64,000 nucleotides of DNA from CAYZPB01 sp964568525 (GCA_964568525.1 CAZMPM010000004.1:3138-67137), one strand, 5' to 3'; positions 50,607 to 60,271 are shown, counted from the stretch's first letter. Made by a program: numbers and translations. The notes: a model not told the origin generated them from the sequence alone.

Positions 50607-52243
50607 TGAATGAAGCAATAAATAATGCAGCAGTATATATTCTGGCAATTGAGACAAGCTGTGATGAGACCTCGGTAGCGATTGTTCGCAATGGCAGTGA
50701 GGTTCTTAGCAATTTTGTTTCATCGCAGATTGATATTCATCGGGAGTATGGCGGCGTTGTGCCTGAGGTTGCCTCGCGTAAACACGTTGAAGTGATTACG
50801 TTGCTAATTGAGCAAGCATTAGCTGAGGCGGGTGTTGAAAAGAACCAACTTTCGGCAATTGCCGTCACTTATGGGCCTGGTTTAATCGGCTCACTGCTTG
50901 TCGGAATTGCTGCGGCAAAAACACTCTCTTTCATTTTAGGAATCCCGCTAATTGGTGTCCACCATATTGCAGGACATATTTATGCTAATCATCTAAAGCA
51001 ATCACTTGCGTTTCCGCTCGTTGCTCTAATTGTATCGGGTGGACATACTGAACTAATCTATATGCGTGACCATTTGAGTTTTGAGTTGCTCGGTGAGACG
51101 CAGGATGATGCTGTTGGCGAAGCTTATGATAAAGTGGCGCGAGTGCTGGATTTACCTTATCCGGGCGGACCGAATATTGACCGTTTAGCGGCTAAAGGTG
51201 AAGCGAATATTCCTCTGCCGAAAGCGCGTATGAATAATCCCTTCGACTTCAGTTTTAGTGGATTGAAATCAGCTGTAATCAATGTCGTGCATAACGCTAA
51301 GCAACGCGGAGAAACGATTATCCCCGAAAATCTGGCGGCCAGCTTCCAGAAAGCGGTTGTCGATACATTACTGGAAAAGGCATTGTTGGCATTAAAAGAA
51401 AAAAAGGCAAACAATTTAATTGTGGCCGGCGGCGTTGCAGCGAACAGTGGTTTACGTGCTGCATTAAAGACGGAGTCCGAGCGACTTGGTTTCAACTTAA
51501 CGATTCCACAGCTTGATCTATGCACTGATAATGCAGCGATGATTGGTAGTGTTGCTTACTATTATTACCTTAATCAGAATTGGAGCGAACTTGATATAAA
51601 CGGCATTGCTAATCTCGCACTTGCGGAGGAGAGCATTAGCGAAATTGATAAAGCAACCCTGCGCAAAAACTATCTCGTCCGCCGCGATCAAATCAGTGGA
51701 GCGGAACGTGCGCGCCAAGCCGAGCTTATTTCCCGGAAAATAATCGCGAGCGAGTGGTTCAAACAGACGGGGGTGGTGGCACTTTATGCGGCGCACGGCA
51801 GCGAGGTCGACTTAGCTGCGGTGATGGCAGCAGGCACAGCTGCGGGGAAGCGGATGCTGCTTCCGCGGGTGGAAAGCGTGGAGAAGCGGCTCGTTTTTTG
51901 GCCGGTGGAGCAGGGGGAAGAGCTGGTGGCGGGACATTATGGTATAGGTGAGCCGAGCATTAGTGGAAAAAGTCCTTTAACAATTAAGGAAATTGATGTA
52001 ATATTAGTTCCTGGACTAGTTTTTGACAAGCAGGGCAATCGAATCGGTTATGGCGGCGGTTACTATGACCGTTTTCTGGGGGAAAAACATCGCGCAAGTA
52101 AGAGGCAGAAAAGGCCATTAACGGTTGGTATCGGCTACAATGAACAGATTGTCGAAAAGTTACCGATTGTAGTAGAGGAACACGATGTTGCACTAGATAT
52201 AATTCTGACTGAGGGGACTGAGTATAATGTTACTGGAAAATAA
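50606..52243 (+). CDS. tsaD: TsaD fused to 5-formyltetrahydrofolate cyclo-ligase
   Basis: A single 545-residue frame. Residues 1-342 are TsaD: ILAIETSCDETSVAIV, metal ligands His120 and His124 in HHIAGH, VSGGHTEL, GGVAANSGLR and Asp308 in CTDNAAM. Residues 347-540 form a full 5-formyl-THF cyclo-ligase: DKATLRKNYLVRRDQIS, EVDLAAVM, LLPRVE, IDVILVPGLVFD, GYGGGYYDRF (481-490) and HDVALDIILTE. The first enzyme transfers threonylcarbamoyl to tRNA A37; the second recycles 5-formyl-THF to methenyl-THF. No stop or frameshift separates them. It overlaps rimI by one base and rex by 17. Confidence 0.93.
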   Translation: MNEAINNAAVYILAIETSCDETSVAIVRNGSEVLSNFVSSQIDIHREYGGVVPEVASRKHVEVITLLIEQALAEAGVEKNQLSAIAVTYGPGLIGSLLVGIAAAKTLSFILGIPLIGVHHIAGHIYANHLKQSLAFPLVALIVSGGHTELIYMRDHLSFELLGETQDDAVGEAYDKVARVLDLPYPGGPNIDRLAAKGEANIPLPKARMNNPFDFSFSGLKSAVINVVHNAKQRGETIIPENLAASFQKAVVDTLLEKALLALKEKKANNLIVAGGVAANSGLRAALKTESERLGFNLTIPQLDLCTDNAAMIGSVAYYYYLNQNWSELDINGIANLALAEESISEIDKATLRKNYLVRRDQISGAERARQAELISRKIIASEWFKQTGVVALYAAHGSEVDLAAVMAAGTAAGKRMLLPRVESVEKRLVFWPVEQGEELVAGHYGIGEPSISGKSPLTIKEIDVILVPGLVFDKQGNRIGYGGGYYDRFLGEKHRASKRQKRPLTVGIGYNEQIVEKLPIVVEEHDVALDIILTEGTEYNVTGK

Positions 52244-52874
52244 GATACCACGCGTTACGACGAAACGATTACCGCTTTATTATAGGTATTTTGAAAAGCT
52301 GCATATTCTTGGCATTCAACGTGTTTCCTCAACTCAGCTAAGTAAAGAATTACAGATAGATTCTGCAACGATTAGACGAGATCTCTCGTACTTGGGTGAA
52401 TTGGGGCGGAAGGGCTATGGCTACAACGTAAACTCGCTCTTTAATTTCTTAAGGGAGTTTCTTAAGCATAATATCCAGACAAATGTAGTAATTGTTGGAG
52501 CTGGAAACTTAGGCCGCGCAATAATGCAATATAATTACTATCGTAGCCGCAATACAAATATTGTTGCAGCTTTCGATAAAGATCCGGGAATAATTAACCG
52601 CGAATTGGCTGGAGTACCAATCTATGACGTTGATCGTCTAGAAGAGATTATGGGCACCTACGAGGTTGATGTGGCGATTCTGACAGTTCCGGCGGACTCA
52701 GCTCAAAAAATAGCAGATCGACTCGTGACTGCTGGTGTTAAGGGTATCTTAAATTTAACGCCAATTATTTTAAATTTACCAGAAAATATCGTTACACATA
52801 ATGTAGATTTAACTCTTGAGTTACAGACTTTAATCTATTATATTAAGGACGTCGAGACAGATTATCTAGATTAG
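52227..52874 (+). CDS. rex: Redox-sensing transcriptional repressor Rex
   Basis: A 215-residue repressor that senses NADH/NAD+. N-terminal winged helix with ISSATIRR-like DSATIRRDLSYLGELG and GYNV, then a Rossmann domain with VIVGAGNLGRAI. It follows tsaD as in many Bacillota. A candidate target in this window is the butanol dehydrogenase gene, but no clear Rex site was seen. Confidence 0.95.
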   Translation: MLLENKIPRVTTKRLPLYYRYFEKLHILGIQRVSSTQLSKELQIDSATIRRDLSYLGELGRKGYGYNVNSLFNFLREFLKHNIQTNVVIVGAGNLGRAIMQYNYYRSRNTNIVAAFDKDPGIINRELAGVPIYDVDRLEEIMGTYEVDVAILTVPADSAQKIADRLVTAGVKGILNLTPIILNLPENIVTHNVDLTLELQTLIYYIKDVETDYLD

Positions 52875-52897
52875 TAAAATTGAGGGTAGGTAGAGAG

Positions 52898-53659
52898 ATG
52901 GCAAGTGAATCTAATAAAATGCCGTTATTAAGCCATATAAAAGAGATAAGAAATAGATTAATCTGGATATTGGTTGTTTTTATTGCTACTTTTATTCTAG
53001 GGTTTTTTCTTACACCTTATTTTATTGATTTCTTCCGTGCGAGTCCGGCAATGGAGAATATTGAGTGGCATGTTTTTAATGTAGCCGATGCAATTATGAT
53101 TTATGTGAAGATGGCTCTTGCAATCGCTTTCATTATTACGTTGCCATTTATTCTATTTCAAATTTGGCGATTCGTCGCACCGGGGCTTACGGAGAAAGAA
53201 CAAAAATCAACAAGATGGTACATTCCAGCTGCATTTCTAGTATTTTTACTGGGAATTGCATTTGGATATTTCATCTTATTCCCGATGGTTATCAAGTTCC
53301 TACTAATGATCACCAATATTCTCGATGTAAATGAGATGTTTGGTATTTCGCAGTATTTTGGTTTTATGTTCAAACTGATTATTCCGTTTGGACTTTTATT
53401 CCAGTTACCGATAGTAGTAGTCTTTCTCACAAAAATCGGTGTAATCTCACCAGAACTACTAATTAAAATCCGTAAGTATGCCTACTTAGTTCTAGTAGTC
53501 GTTGGCGTGTCAATTACGCCACCGGATGTTATTTCTGACTTATTAGTTGTTGGACCACTAATTGCTTTGTATGAAATTAGCGTCTGGCTATCAAGAGCCG
53601 CGGCCCGCAAGAGAAAGGCGCGATTAGAGGCGGAAAGTGGAGAATTGCAAGGAAATTAG
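52898..53659 (+). CDS. tatC: Sec-independent translocase subunit TatC
   Basis: A 253-residue membrane protein with six spans, starting MASESNKMPLLSHIKEIRNR and containing FQIWRFVAPGLTEKEQKSTR and the SITPPDVISDLLV loop. ATG 52898 has GGTAGAGAG upstream. No tatA is adjacent. Confidence 0.95.
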   Translation: MASESNKMPLLSHIKEIRNRLIWILVVFIATFILGFFLTPYFIDFFRASPAMENIEWHVFNVADAIMIYVKMALAIAFIITLPFILFQIWRFVAPGLTEKEQKSTRWYIPAAFLVFLLGIAFGYFILFPMVIKFLLMITNILDVNEMFGISQYFGFMFKLIIPFGLLFQLPIVVVFLTKIGVISPELLIKIRKYAYLVLVVVGVSITPPDVISDLLVVGPLIALYEISVWLSRAAARKRKARLEAESGELQGN

Positions 53660-53668
53660 AATTTACAC

Positions 53669-53697
53669 TTGAAATATTTTAAACTTAATAGTAATAT
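53669..53697 (+). promoter_or_regulatory. Promoter of groES-groEL
   Basis: TTGAAA (53669-53674), 17 bases, TAATAT (53692-53697). The CIRCE operator begins five bases downstream, across the expected transcription start. Confidence 0.8.
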
Positions 53698-53701
53698 ATT
53701 A

Positions 53702-53728
53702 TTAGCACTCAATCTTGTTGAGTGCTAA
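53702..53728 (+). promoter_or_regulatory. CIRCE operator (HrcA site)
   Basis: Perfect TTAGCACTC-N9-GAGTGCTAA inverted repeat. HrcA binding here represses groESL until heat stress; hrcA itself is not in this window. Confidence 0.97.
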
Positions 53729-53773
53729 AAAATATCAAATAATAATATTGAATCTGAATGAGGAGGGCTTTAT

Positions 53774-54055
53774 ATGTTTAAACCGGTAGGAGACCGCGTG
53801 GCTGTTCAACCGATAAAAAGGGAAGAAGCAACTGCAAGTGGAATAGTTTTGCCAGATTCTGCAAAGGAAAAACCGCAAGAAGGAACCGTGGTAGCGGTAG
53901 GCAAACGTCGCAATGAAGATGGGGACTCTGTTGATCTTTTTGTAAAGGTTGGCGATCATGTAGTTTTCGGAAAATTCGTTGGTACTGAGATTAAATATGA
54001 CGGCGAAATTTACTTAATAATGCGAGAAGACGATATTCTCGCTGTGATTGAATAA
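53774..54055 (+). CDS. groES: Co-chaperonin GroES
   Basis: The 93-residue subunit starts MFKPVGDRVAVQPIKREEAT, has the mobile loop TASGIVLPDSAKEKPQEG and ends with YLIMREDDILAVIE. AGGAGG precedes the ATG. It is CIRCE-controlled and forms an operon with groEL. Confidence 0.98.
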   Translation: MFKPVGDRVAVQPIKREEATASGIVLPDSAKEKPQEGTVVAVGKRRNEDGDSVDLFVKVGDHVVFGKFVGTEIKYDGEIYLIMREDDILAVIE

Positions 54056-54076
54056 TAAAAGGAGGAGACTTAAATT

Positions 54077-55711
54077 ATGGCTAAAGATATTATTTTTGGC
54101 GAAGAAGCCCGCCGCAAAATGCTTGATGGTGTAAATGCCTTAGCAGATGTGGTTAAGGTTACTTTAGGACCTAAGGGTCGCAATGTTGTTTTAGAGAAAA
54201 GCTATGGTGCGCCGCTAATTACTAATGATGGTGTGACGATTGCTAGAGATATTGAATTAGAAGATGCTTTTGAAAATATGGGTGCGCAGTTGGTTAAAGA
54301 AGTTGCCACTAAGACAAATGATGTTGCCGGAGATGGTACAACAACTGCAACACTTCTTGCACAAGCAATGATTCGTGAAGGACTTAAAAACGTAACAGCT
54401 GGTGCTAATCCGATGGTCGTTCGTAAAGGGATTGAAAAAGCGGTTAATGTTGCAATTGCTGAAATTAAAGCTGTTGCAAAACCTGTTGAGAATCGTGAAT
54501 CTATTGCTCAAGTTGCAGCAATCTCTTCATCTGATGAAACAGTTGGCGAATTAATTGCTGAAGCGATGGAACGCGTTGGTAAACAAGGCGTTATCACTGT
54601 CGAAGAGTCACAAGGTTTTGTTACTGAGTTAGAAGTTGTTGAGGGTATGCAATTTGATCGCGGCTACATTTCGCCGTACATGATAACTGATACTGAGAAA
54701 ATGGAAGCGCTACTTGAAGAGCCTTACATCTTAATTACCGACCGCAAAATTACGAGCATTCAAGAGATGCTACCGGTACTTGAACAAGTTGTTCAACAAG
54801 GCCGTCCTATTTTGATTATTGCTGAGGACCTTGAAGGTGACGCCCTAGCTACTTTAGTAGTGAATAAACTTCGTGGGACATTTACTGCAGTTGCTGTTAA
54901 AGCTCCAGGTTTCGGCGATCGTCGTAAAGCAATGCTTCAGGATATTGCTACTTTAACTGGTGCTGAAGTTATTACTGAGGACCTCGGTCTTGAGCTTAAA
55001 AATGCAACGGTCGATCAACTTGGTCGTGCACGTCAAGTACAGATTACTAAAGATAACACGATTATCGTTGATGGTATTGGTGCAAAAGAAGAGATTAAAG
55101 CTCGCGTTAAGCAAATTGAGCAAGAGTTAGCGATTACTACTTCTGAATTCGACAAAGAAAAACTACAAGAACGTCTAGCTAAGCTTAGTGGCGGCGTTGC
55201 TGTTATCAAGGTTGGTGCAGCGACTGAAACAGAACTTAGAGACAAAAAACTTCGAATCGAAGATGCACTTAACTCTACGCGCGCAGCTGTTGAGGAAGGA
55301 ATAGTTGCAGGTGGCGGAACTGCCCTTGTTAACATTATCCCAGCAATTGAGAAAATTGTGGTTGAAAGCGATGAAGCGACTGGTGTTAACATTGTTAAAC
55401 GTGCATTAGAAGAGCCAGTTCGTCAGATAGCATTGAATGCAGGTCTAGAGGGTTCTGTAATCGTTGAGAAATTAAAAAGCGAGAAACCTGGTATTGGTTT
55501 TAATGCAGCAACTGGCGTGTGGGCAGATATGATTAAAACTGGTATCGTTGATCCAGCTAAAGTTACACGTTCAGCTTTACAAAATGCTGCATCTGTAGCG
55601 GGTATGTTCTTAACAACAGAAGCAGTTATTGCTGATAAACCAAAAGATAAATCCGATCTACCTAATATGGGTGGCATGGGTGGAATGGGCGGTATGGGCG
55701 GCATGATGTAG
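54077..55711 (+). CDS. groEL: Chaperonin GroEL
   Basis: The 544-residue chaperonin starts MAKDIIFGEEARRKMLDGVN, has the ATP motif GDGTTTATLLA (about residues 86-96), and ends with the typical GGM repeat tail GGMGGMGGMGGMM. Standard length. Confidence 0.98.
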   Translation: MAKDIIFGEEARRKMLDGVNALADVVKVTLGPKGRNVVLEKSYGAPLITNDGVTIARDIELEDAFENMGAQLVKEVATKTNDVAGDGTTTATLLAQAMIREGLKNVTAGANPMVVRKGIEKAVNVAIAEIKAVAKPVENRESIAQVAAISSSDETVGELIAEAMERVGKQGVITVEESQGFVTELEVVEGMQFDRGYISPYMITDTEKMEALLEEPYILITDRKITSIQEMLPVLEQVVQQGRPILIIAEDLEGDALATLVVNKLRGTFTAVAVKAPGFGDRRKAMLQDIATLTGAEVITEDLGLELKNATVDQLGRARQVQITKDNTIIVDGIGAKEEIKARVKQIEQELAITTSEFDKEKLQERLAKLSGGVAVIKVGAATETELRDKKLRIEDALNSTRAAVEEGIVAGGGTALVNIIPAIEKIVVESDEATGVNIVKRALEEPVRQIALNAGLEGSVIVEKLKSEKPGIGFNAATGVWADMIKTGIVDPAKVTRSALQNAASVAGMFLTTEAVIADKPKDKSDLPNMGGMGGMGGMGGMM

Positions 55712-55752
55712 TCGCCGCATGAGCTCAACACGCGAAATAAAAATAATTATAG

Positions 55753-55785
55753 AAGACCAATCCGAGAATGGGTTGGTCTTTTTGC
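55753..55785 (+). terminator. Terminator after groEL
   Basis: AAGACCAATCC / GGGTTGGTCTT (11 bp, one G-U), six-base loop, then TTTG. Confidence 0.88.
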
Positions 55786-55889
55786 GAAAATGAGAGAAAA
55801 ATATCAAATTTGCCGTAGATTGTTATATAATTAAAAGAAAACAGATTACGAAGCGATTGCGATTTGGCAACTATTATAGGGGGATGAAA

Positions 55890-56876
55890 ATGAGTCAGAA
55901 TACTGATTTGCGGGCAAATATGGGTAATTGGACTGCAGAAGCATTTATTAAGGAACAGATTAAGACAATTAAAGCGACAGTGGGTGATAGACAGGTGCTA
56001 CTTGCCTTAAGCGGTGGCGTTGATTCATCTGTTGTGGCTGCGCTTGTGCATTGTGCGATTGGTGAGCAATTAACCTGTATGTTTATTGAACATGGTTTGT
56101 TGCGCAAAAACGAGGCGGAGAGCGTGATGAAGACTTTTGGAGAGCAGTTCAAAATGCGCGTAATTAAGGTTGATGCGCGTGAGCGCTTTTTACGGGAACT
56201 TGCTGGTGTGCGCGACCCGGAGCAGAAGCGAAAAATTATTGGAAACCAGTTTATATTTTTGTTCGAAGAAGAAGCGAAAAAGTTGGGTAAATTTGACTTA
56301 TTAGCTCAGGGGACAATTTACGCTGATGTTGTTGAAAGTGGAACCGGCTCACAAGGAACGATTAAGTCGCATCATAATGTTGGCGGGTTGCCTGAAGAGA
56401 TAGGTTTTGAGTTACTTGAGCCGTTGAAGAGTTTATATAAAGATGAAGTGCGTCTGGTTGGGACTGCGCTTGGGTTGCCGGATGAGATCGTGCATCGTCA
56501 ACCGTTTCCGGGACCTGGTCTTGGTATACGCGTGATTGGCGATATTACTGAGGAAAAATTAACAATTGTTCGCGAGAGCGATTATATTCTGCGTGATGAA
56601 ATTAAGAAGGCCGGGTTGGATCGCAAAATCTGGCAGTACTTCACGGCGCTGCTTGATATTAAGAGCGTTGGTGTTCGCGATGGCAAACGGACTTATGCCT
56701 ATCCAGTTGCAATCCGTGCGGTGAATTCTGTTGACGGTATGAGTGCAGAGTGGGTGCAGATTCCTTATGAAGTATTGGAGAAAATTAGCGAGCGGATACT
56801 GCGGGAAGTTGACGGTGTTAACCGAGTGGTGCTCGATATCACTAGCAAGCCGCCGGGAACGATTGAGTGGGAATAG
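55890..56876 (+). CDS. guaA: GMP synthase, synthetase domain only
   Basis: A 328-residue protein with the ATP-pyrophosphatase domain (LSGGVDSSV at residues 40-48) and the GuaA dimerisation domain ending RVVLDITSKPPGTIEWE. The usual N-terminal glutamine amidotransferase domain (about 190 residues) is absent, and the region upstream has no such ORF. ATG 55890 follows AGGGGG with good spacing. It must use free ammonia or a separate glutaminase subunit, as in archaea. Confidence 0.93.
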   Translation: MSQNTDLRANMGNWTAEAFIKEQIKTIKATVGDRQVLLALSGGVDSSVVAALVHCAIGEQLTCMFIEHGLLRKNEAESVMKTFGEQFKMRVIKVDARERFLRELAGVRDPEQKRKIIGNQFIFLFEEEAKKLGKFDLLAQGTIYADVVESGTGSQGTIKSHHNVGGLPEEIGFELLEPLKSLYKDEVRLVGTALGLPDEIVHRQPFPGPGLGIRVIGDITEEKLTIVRESDYILRDEIKKAGLDRKIWQYFTALLDIKSVGVRDGKRTYAYPVAIRAVNSVDGMSAEWVQIPYEVLEKISERILREVDGVNRVVLDITSKPPGTIEWE

Positions 56877-56912
56877 AATCCCGACAAGCGCTTTCTGTAG
56901 GAAGAGAGGGTT

Positions 56913-57620
56913 GTGTCTGCTATGATAATTCTAAAAAAATTAGGTGTAATCTTATTAGTAATATTATTACTCATAGTATTGTTGTTGGCCCTCATTCTTT
57001 TCGTGCCGTTTACCTATGTTTTTGAGGGTAATAGCAATGATCGAAGAATACAACTTTCCGGTGCCTGGTTATTTGGATCAGTGAAGATGCAGTTTATAAA
57101 GTACTTTAGCGAAGTAGAGGATAAATTGGAACTGACCATCTTCGGTTTTACAAAAAAGCTAAATCTACAAATATCCACTGAATCCGCTGGCGAAGCTGCA
57201 AACGAGCCTACGGGAAAAAGACGAGAGAAAAAGAGAAAAGATAAAAACAGAAAATACAGCTGGATCACACACATTAATAAATCCGTGTTAAATGAAGTTA
57301 AAATTCTGATTAAAAGAGTCTGGCTAAGAATCAAGCCCGACGTAATTAATGTAGACATTAGTGCAGGATTTGATGATCCGATGTATACGGGTATTTTATA
57401 CGGTTTTTATTGTCAGTTTCTGTGTCTAATCAATGAAGATAAGGTTAGATTTAGGCCGGTGTTCAATGAAAAAATATTGGAAGGCTCCTTTTATCTACGA
57501 GGAAGAATTAAGACTTTTTATATCCTTTTGGTCTTTTTGCGATTTTTAGTCTCCCCGCCGATAAGAAAAGAGATCAAATTTAGGCGAAATATGAAGGGAG
57601 GTGTGGAGTATGCCCGATAA
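56913..57620 (+). CDS. DUF2953 membrane protein (YtfI-like)
   Basis: A 235-residue protein with one long N-terminal membrane span (about residues 10-32) and a charged, lysine-rich middle. The pairing with a YtfJ gene matches Bacillus ytfI-ytfJ; DUF2953 is the family. Function unknown. GTG 56913 or ATG 56922 may be the start. It overlaps ytfJ by 11 bases. Confidence 0.72.
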   Translation: MSAMIILKKLGVILLVILLLIVLLLALILFVPFTYVFEGNSNDRRIQLSGAWLFGSVKMQFIKYFSEVEDKLELTIFGFTKKLNLQISTESAGEAANEPTGKRREKKRKDKNRKYSWITHINKSVLNEVKILIKRVWLRIKPDVINVDISAGFDDPMYTGILYGFYCQFLCLINEDKVRFRPVFNEKILEGSFYLRGRIKTFYILLVFLRFLVSPPIRKEIKFRRNMKGGVEYAR

Positions 57621-58062
57621 TTTTGATTTAAACGAAACTATTAATAATGTGTTTGCTAGATTACAAGAATTTATAAAAACTGAAACTGTGGTTGGAGAAC
57701 CGGTTCAAGTTGGCGATGTTACAATTATTCCTTTTGTGAATGTATCGTTCGGAGTCGGAACAGGTGGTGGAACTGGCAAAGACCGAGAAGCGAATCAAGG
57801 CAGTGGTGGTGGCGCCGGAAGCGGTGGGAAAATTTCCCCAACTGCAGTACTGGTTATTAAAGGTGATAATGCAGAGCTACTATCAATCGATAAGTCGACT
57901 AGTTTAGAAAGACTTGCTTTTATGGTGCCGGATCTTGTGGATAAGTTCATAAATTTGGACGCAAAAAACAAAGAGGCTAAAGAAAAGAAAGTATCTGAGA
58001 GAGAAGTAAAAGCAAAAGAAGTTAAAGTAAAGGAAGTTAAAGAAAAAGATGATAAGAAGTAG
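57610..58062 (+). CDS. ytfJ: GerW/YtfJ-family protein
   Basis: A 150-residue protein with the YtfJ core: VGEPVQVGDVTIIPFVNVSF and a Gly/Ser-rich loop, then AVLVIKGDNAELLSI. The tail is a lysine/glutamate-rich run with repeated KEVK units. ATG 57610 has GGAGGTG upstream. In Bacillus GerW is needed for spore germination, but the family is wider. Confidence 0.85.
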   Translation: MPDNFDLNETINNVFARLQEFIKTETVVGEPVQVGDVTIIPFVNVSFGVGTGGGTGKDREANQGSGGGAGSGGKISPTAVLVIKGDNAELLSIDKSTSLERLAFMVPDLVDKFINLDAKNKEAKEKKVSEREVKAKEVKVKEVKEKDDKK

Positions 58063-58068
58063 AGAACA

Positions 58069-58110
58069 AAAATAGGGACTGTCGCATCCTCTGAGACAGT
58101 CCTTATTTTA
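58069..58110. terminator. Bidirectional terminator between ytfJ and arsA
   Basis: A 15-bp stem (AAAATAGGGACTGTC / GACAGTCCTTATTTT, one G-U) serves both convergent genes. Its right end includes the arsA stop codon. Confidence 0.92.
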
Positions 58111-59862
58111 CATTAGTATTATTAATTTTTCTCCTTTTAGTTCTTCCGGAGTCCATTTAATTAGTGCTGTATTTCTCTTGGATTGATGATCTATCTCTTT
58201 TATCCACTCTGCTTCATTTGCTGCCTTAGCTTTTAATACACGATTGCTCGTATCAGTTGCATAGAAACTTGAATTTATAATCCACCATTTACTATATATT
58301 CCGGCACGATTTAAATCTTCTTGTAATCTTACCGCCTCATAGTAAGGTGTTGCCTCTGCTAAAGTTATTATTAGGACTTCAGTGAACTTGTCGTCTTTAA
58401 GCTTAGGCAATAATTTTTTTACTGATGCAGGTGTTTTACCCTGTGTCCGCATAATCTCTCGATCATAGCTTTCAGTAGATTCTAATAGTAATATGGTGTG
58501 TCCTGTTGGTGCTGTGTCTATTACAACTATCTCATCATTGGACTTGTCAACTAATTCAGCAAACGCCCTGAATACAGCAATCTCTTGTGTACAAGGACTT
58601 CTTAGATCTTCCTCGATATAATCAATATCATCTTGGGTGGCATTAGCTTCTTTTGCTTTGCCGATAACTTCTTCTCGATATTTTTCTAGTTCTTTTTCCT
58701 CATCTATATAACTCATAGTAATATTTTCGCTTTCATCAAGGACATATTTCAAGTGCGCTGCCGGATCGGTAGTTGTCAAATGAACTTTCTTCCCTTTTTT
58801 CGCTAAAGCCAATGCAATAGCTGCGGCAATAGTGGTTTTGCCAACCCCACCCTTGCCCATGGTGAATATTACTTTTTTGTTGGCATTGTATAAATCATCT
58901 ACAACTTTTCCAAGAGTAGTAACATTATTGACATCTAAATCTTCTATAGTTTCTATCTCATTACTAATTTCTTGACCAGTTATAAAGGTTCTAAGTTTAT
59001 CTACACCAGTGACATTGAATGGTCTTAAAGGTATTTCATAAATATCCAAACTTATAAGCCCTTCTGGCAGATTATTTATAGCTTCGTTTTCTTTGTTATA
59101 AATTAATGTTGATAACTCATCATCGTATTCTTTTAATACTCCATTAATTACAAGAAGTTGATTCGTTAATCCCATTGCTCGGAGTTCTATAGAAGTCCTT
59201 TCGGCTTCTAATAATGCAGAAGTTTGTGGCCTTGATACTAAAATTAATGTAGTCAGTTCGCTATCTACAAGGTTATTTACAGCTTGTCGATATATCTCTT
59301 TTTTATCTTCTAATCCGGATAGTTCCCCTAAACAAGAAGCGCCATGCGTACTGGTATCTATGAAATCGGTCCATGCTGAAGGCAGTTGCAGCATTCTTAA
59401 AGTGTGCCCAGTTGGCGCAGTATCAAAGATTATATGATCATATTTTTTAGCCACTTCATCATTAGCTATAAAATTAGAAAACTCATTAAAAGATGCTATC
59501 TCGACAGTACAAGATCCGGATAGCTGTTCTTCCATATTCTCGATTACAACATCAGGTAATTTACCTCTAAAAGGCCCGACAATACTTTCCTTATAGTCAG
59601 CTGCTGAGGCCTCTGGTTCAAAGTTCGCTACAGTGAGGTTAGGGACTTCTTTTATCTGTACTCCTTTATTATCTAAATCAGTTTCAAATACGTCCTGTAG
59701 ATTGGAAGCAGGGTCGGTACTAACAAGCATAATTTTCTTACCGCTATCAGACAAGTTAACTGATAGGCTAGCGGCTAAAGAAGTCTTACCAACCCCACCT
59801 TTGCCGGTAAAAAATAAATATTTAGTTAAATCTATGTCCTTTATATTAAAATTTTGATACAT
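58108..59862 (-). CDS. arsA: Arsenite-transporting ATPase ArsA
   Basis: A 584-residue tandem ATPase: two deviant P-loops, TGKGGVGKTS at about 19-28 and MGKGGVGKTT in the second half, each followed by a DTAPTGHT motif. ArsA energises an ArsB or Acr3 arsenite pump. It is last in the arsR-arsD-arsA order. No pump gene is in this window. Confidence 0.93.
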   Translation of the reverse strand: MYQNFNIKDIDLTKYLFFTGKGGVGKTSLAASLSVNLSDSGKKIMLVSTDPASNLQDVFETDLDNKGVQIKEVPNLTVANFEPEASAADYKESIVGPFRGKLPDVVIENMEEQLSGSCTVEIASFNEFSNFIANDEVAKKYDHIIFDTAPTGHTLRMLQLPSAWTDFIDTSTHGASCLGELSGLEDKKEIYRQAVNNLVDSELTTLILVSRPQTSALLEAERTSIELRAMGLTNQLLVINGVLKEYDDELSTLIYNKENEAINNLPEGLISLDIYEIPLRPFNVTGVDKLRTFITGQEISNEIETIEDLDVNNVTTLGKVVDDLYNANKKVIFTMGKGGVGKTTIAAAIALALAKKGKKVHLTTTDPAAHLKYVLDESENITMSYIDEEKELEKYREEVIGKAKEANATQDDIDYIEEDLRSPCTQEIAVFRAFAELVDKSNDEIVVIDTAPTGHTILLLESTESYDREIMRTQGKTPASVKKLLPKLKDDKFTEVLIITLAEATPYYEAVRLQEDLNRAGIYSKWWIINSSFYATDTSNRVLKAKAANEAEWIKEIDHQSKRNTALIKWTPEELKGEKLIILM

Positions 59863-59882
59863 TTGCTCTCCCCCAATACTGC

Positions 59883-60239
59883 TTATTTCTTAGCTCTAGT
59901 TCTCCTATCAGTAATTTCCACCATAAGATACTCTTTCGGTATCTCCAAAAAATTTATAAATTCTTCATTCGTTGGGTACTCAGCCGTTTTTACTACCTGA
60001 CCATCAACTATTGTAATCGGTAGAATCTCTACTCCGTGAGCGTTTAATAACTTATTTACGTCCTTATTATCTACATAAGCTTTAGGGTTCTGGCTTAAAT
60101 TCTGCCTTTCCACCTTAATGCCTTTTTTCTCTAATCTATTTATTGTAGTTGACACTCTTAACAGATTTTTATCAACTGAAGGTCCACATATCCCTGTTGA
60201 GCAGCACATAGCGGGGTCGTAAATAACCATTTTTTTCAT
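59883..60239 (-). CDS. arsD: Arsenic metallochaperone ArsD
   Basis: A 118-residue protein with the metalloid-binding Cys12, Cys13 and Cys18 (MCCSTGICGP). ArsD hands As(III)/Sb(III) to ArsA. It lies 20 bases upstream of arsA. Confidence 0.93.
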   Translation of the reverse strand: MKKMVIYDPAMCCSTGICGPSVDKNLLRVSTTINRLEKKGIKVERQNLSQNPKAYVDNKDVNKLLNAHGVEILPITIVDGQVVKTAEYPTNEEFINFLEIPKEYLMVEITDRRTRAKK

Positions 60240-60271
60240 CTTAATAGCTCCTTTTTAATTTAATTTAATTT

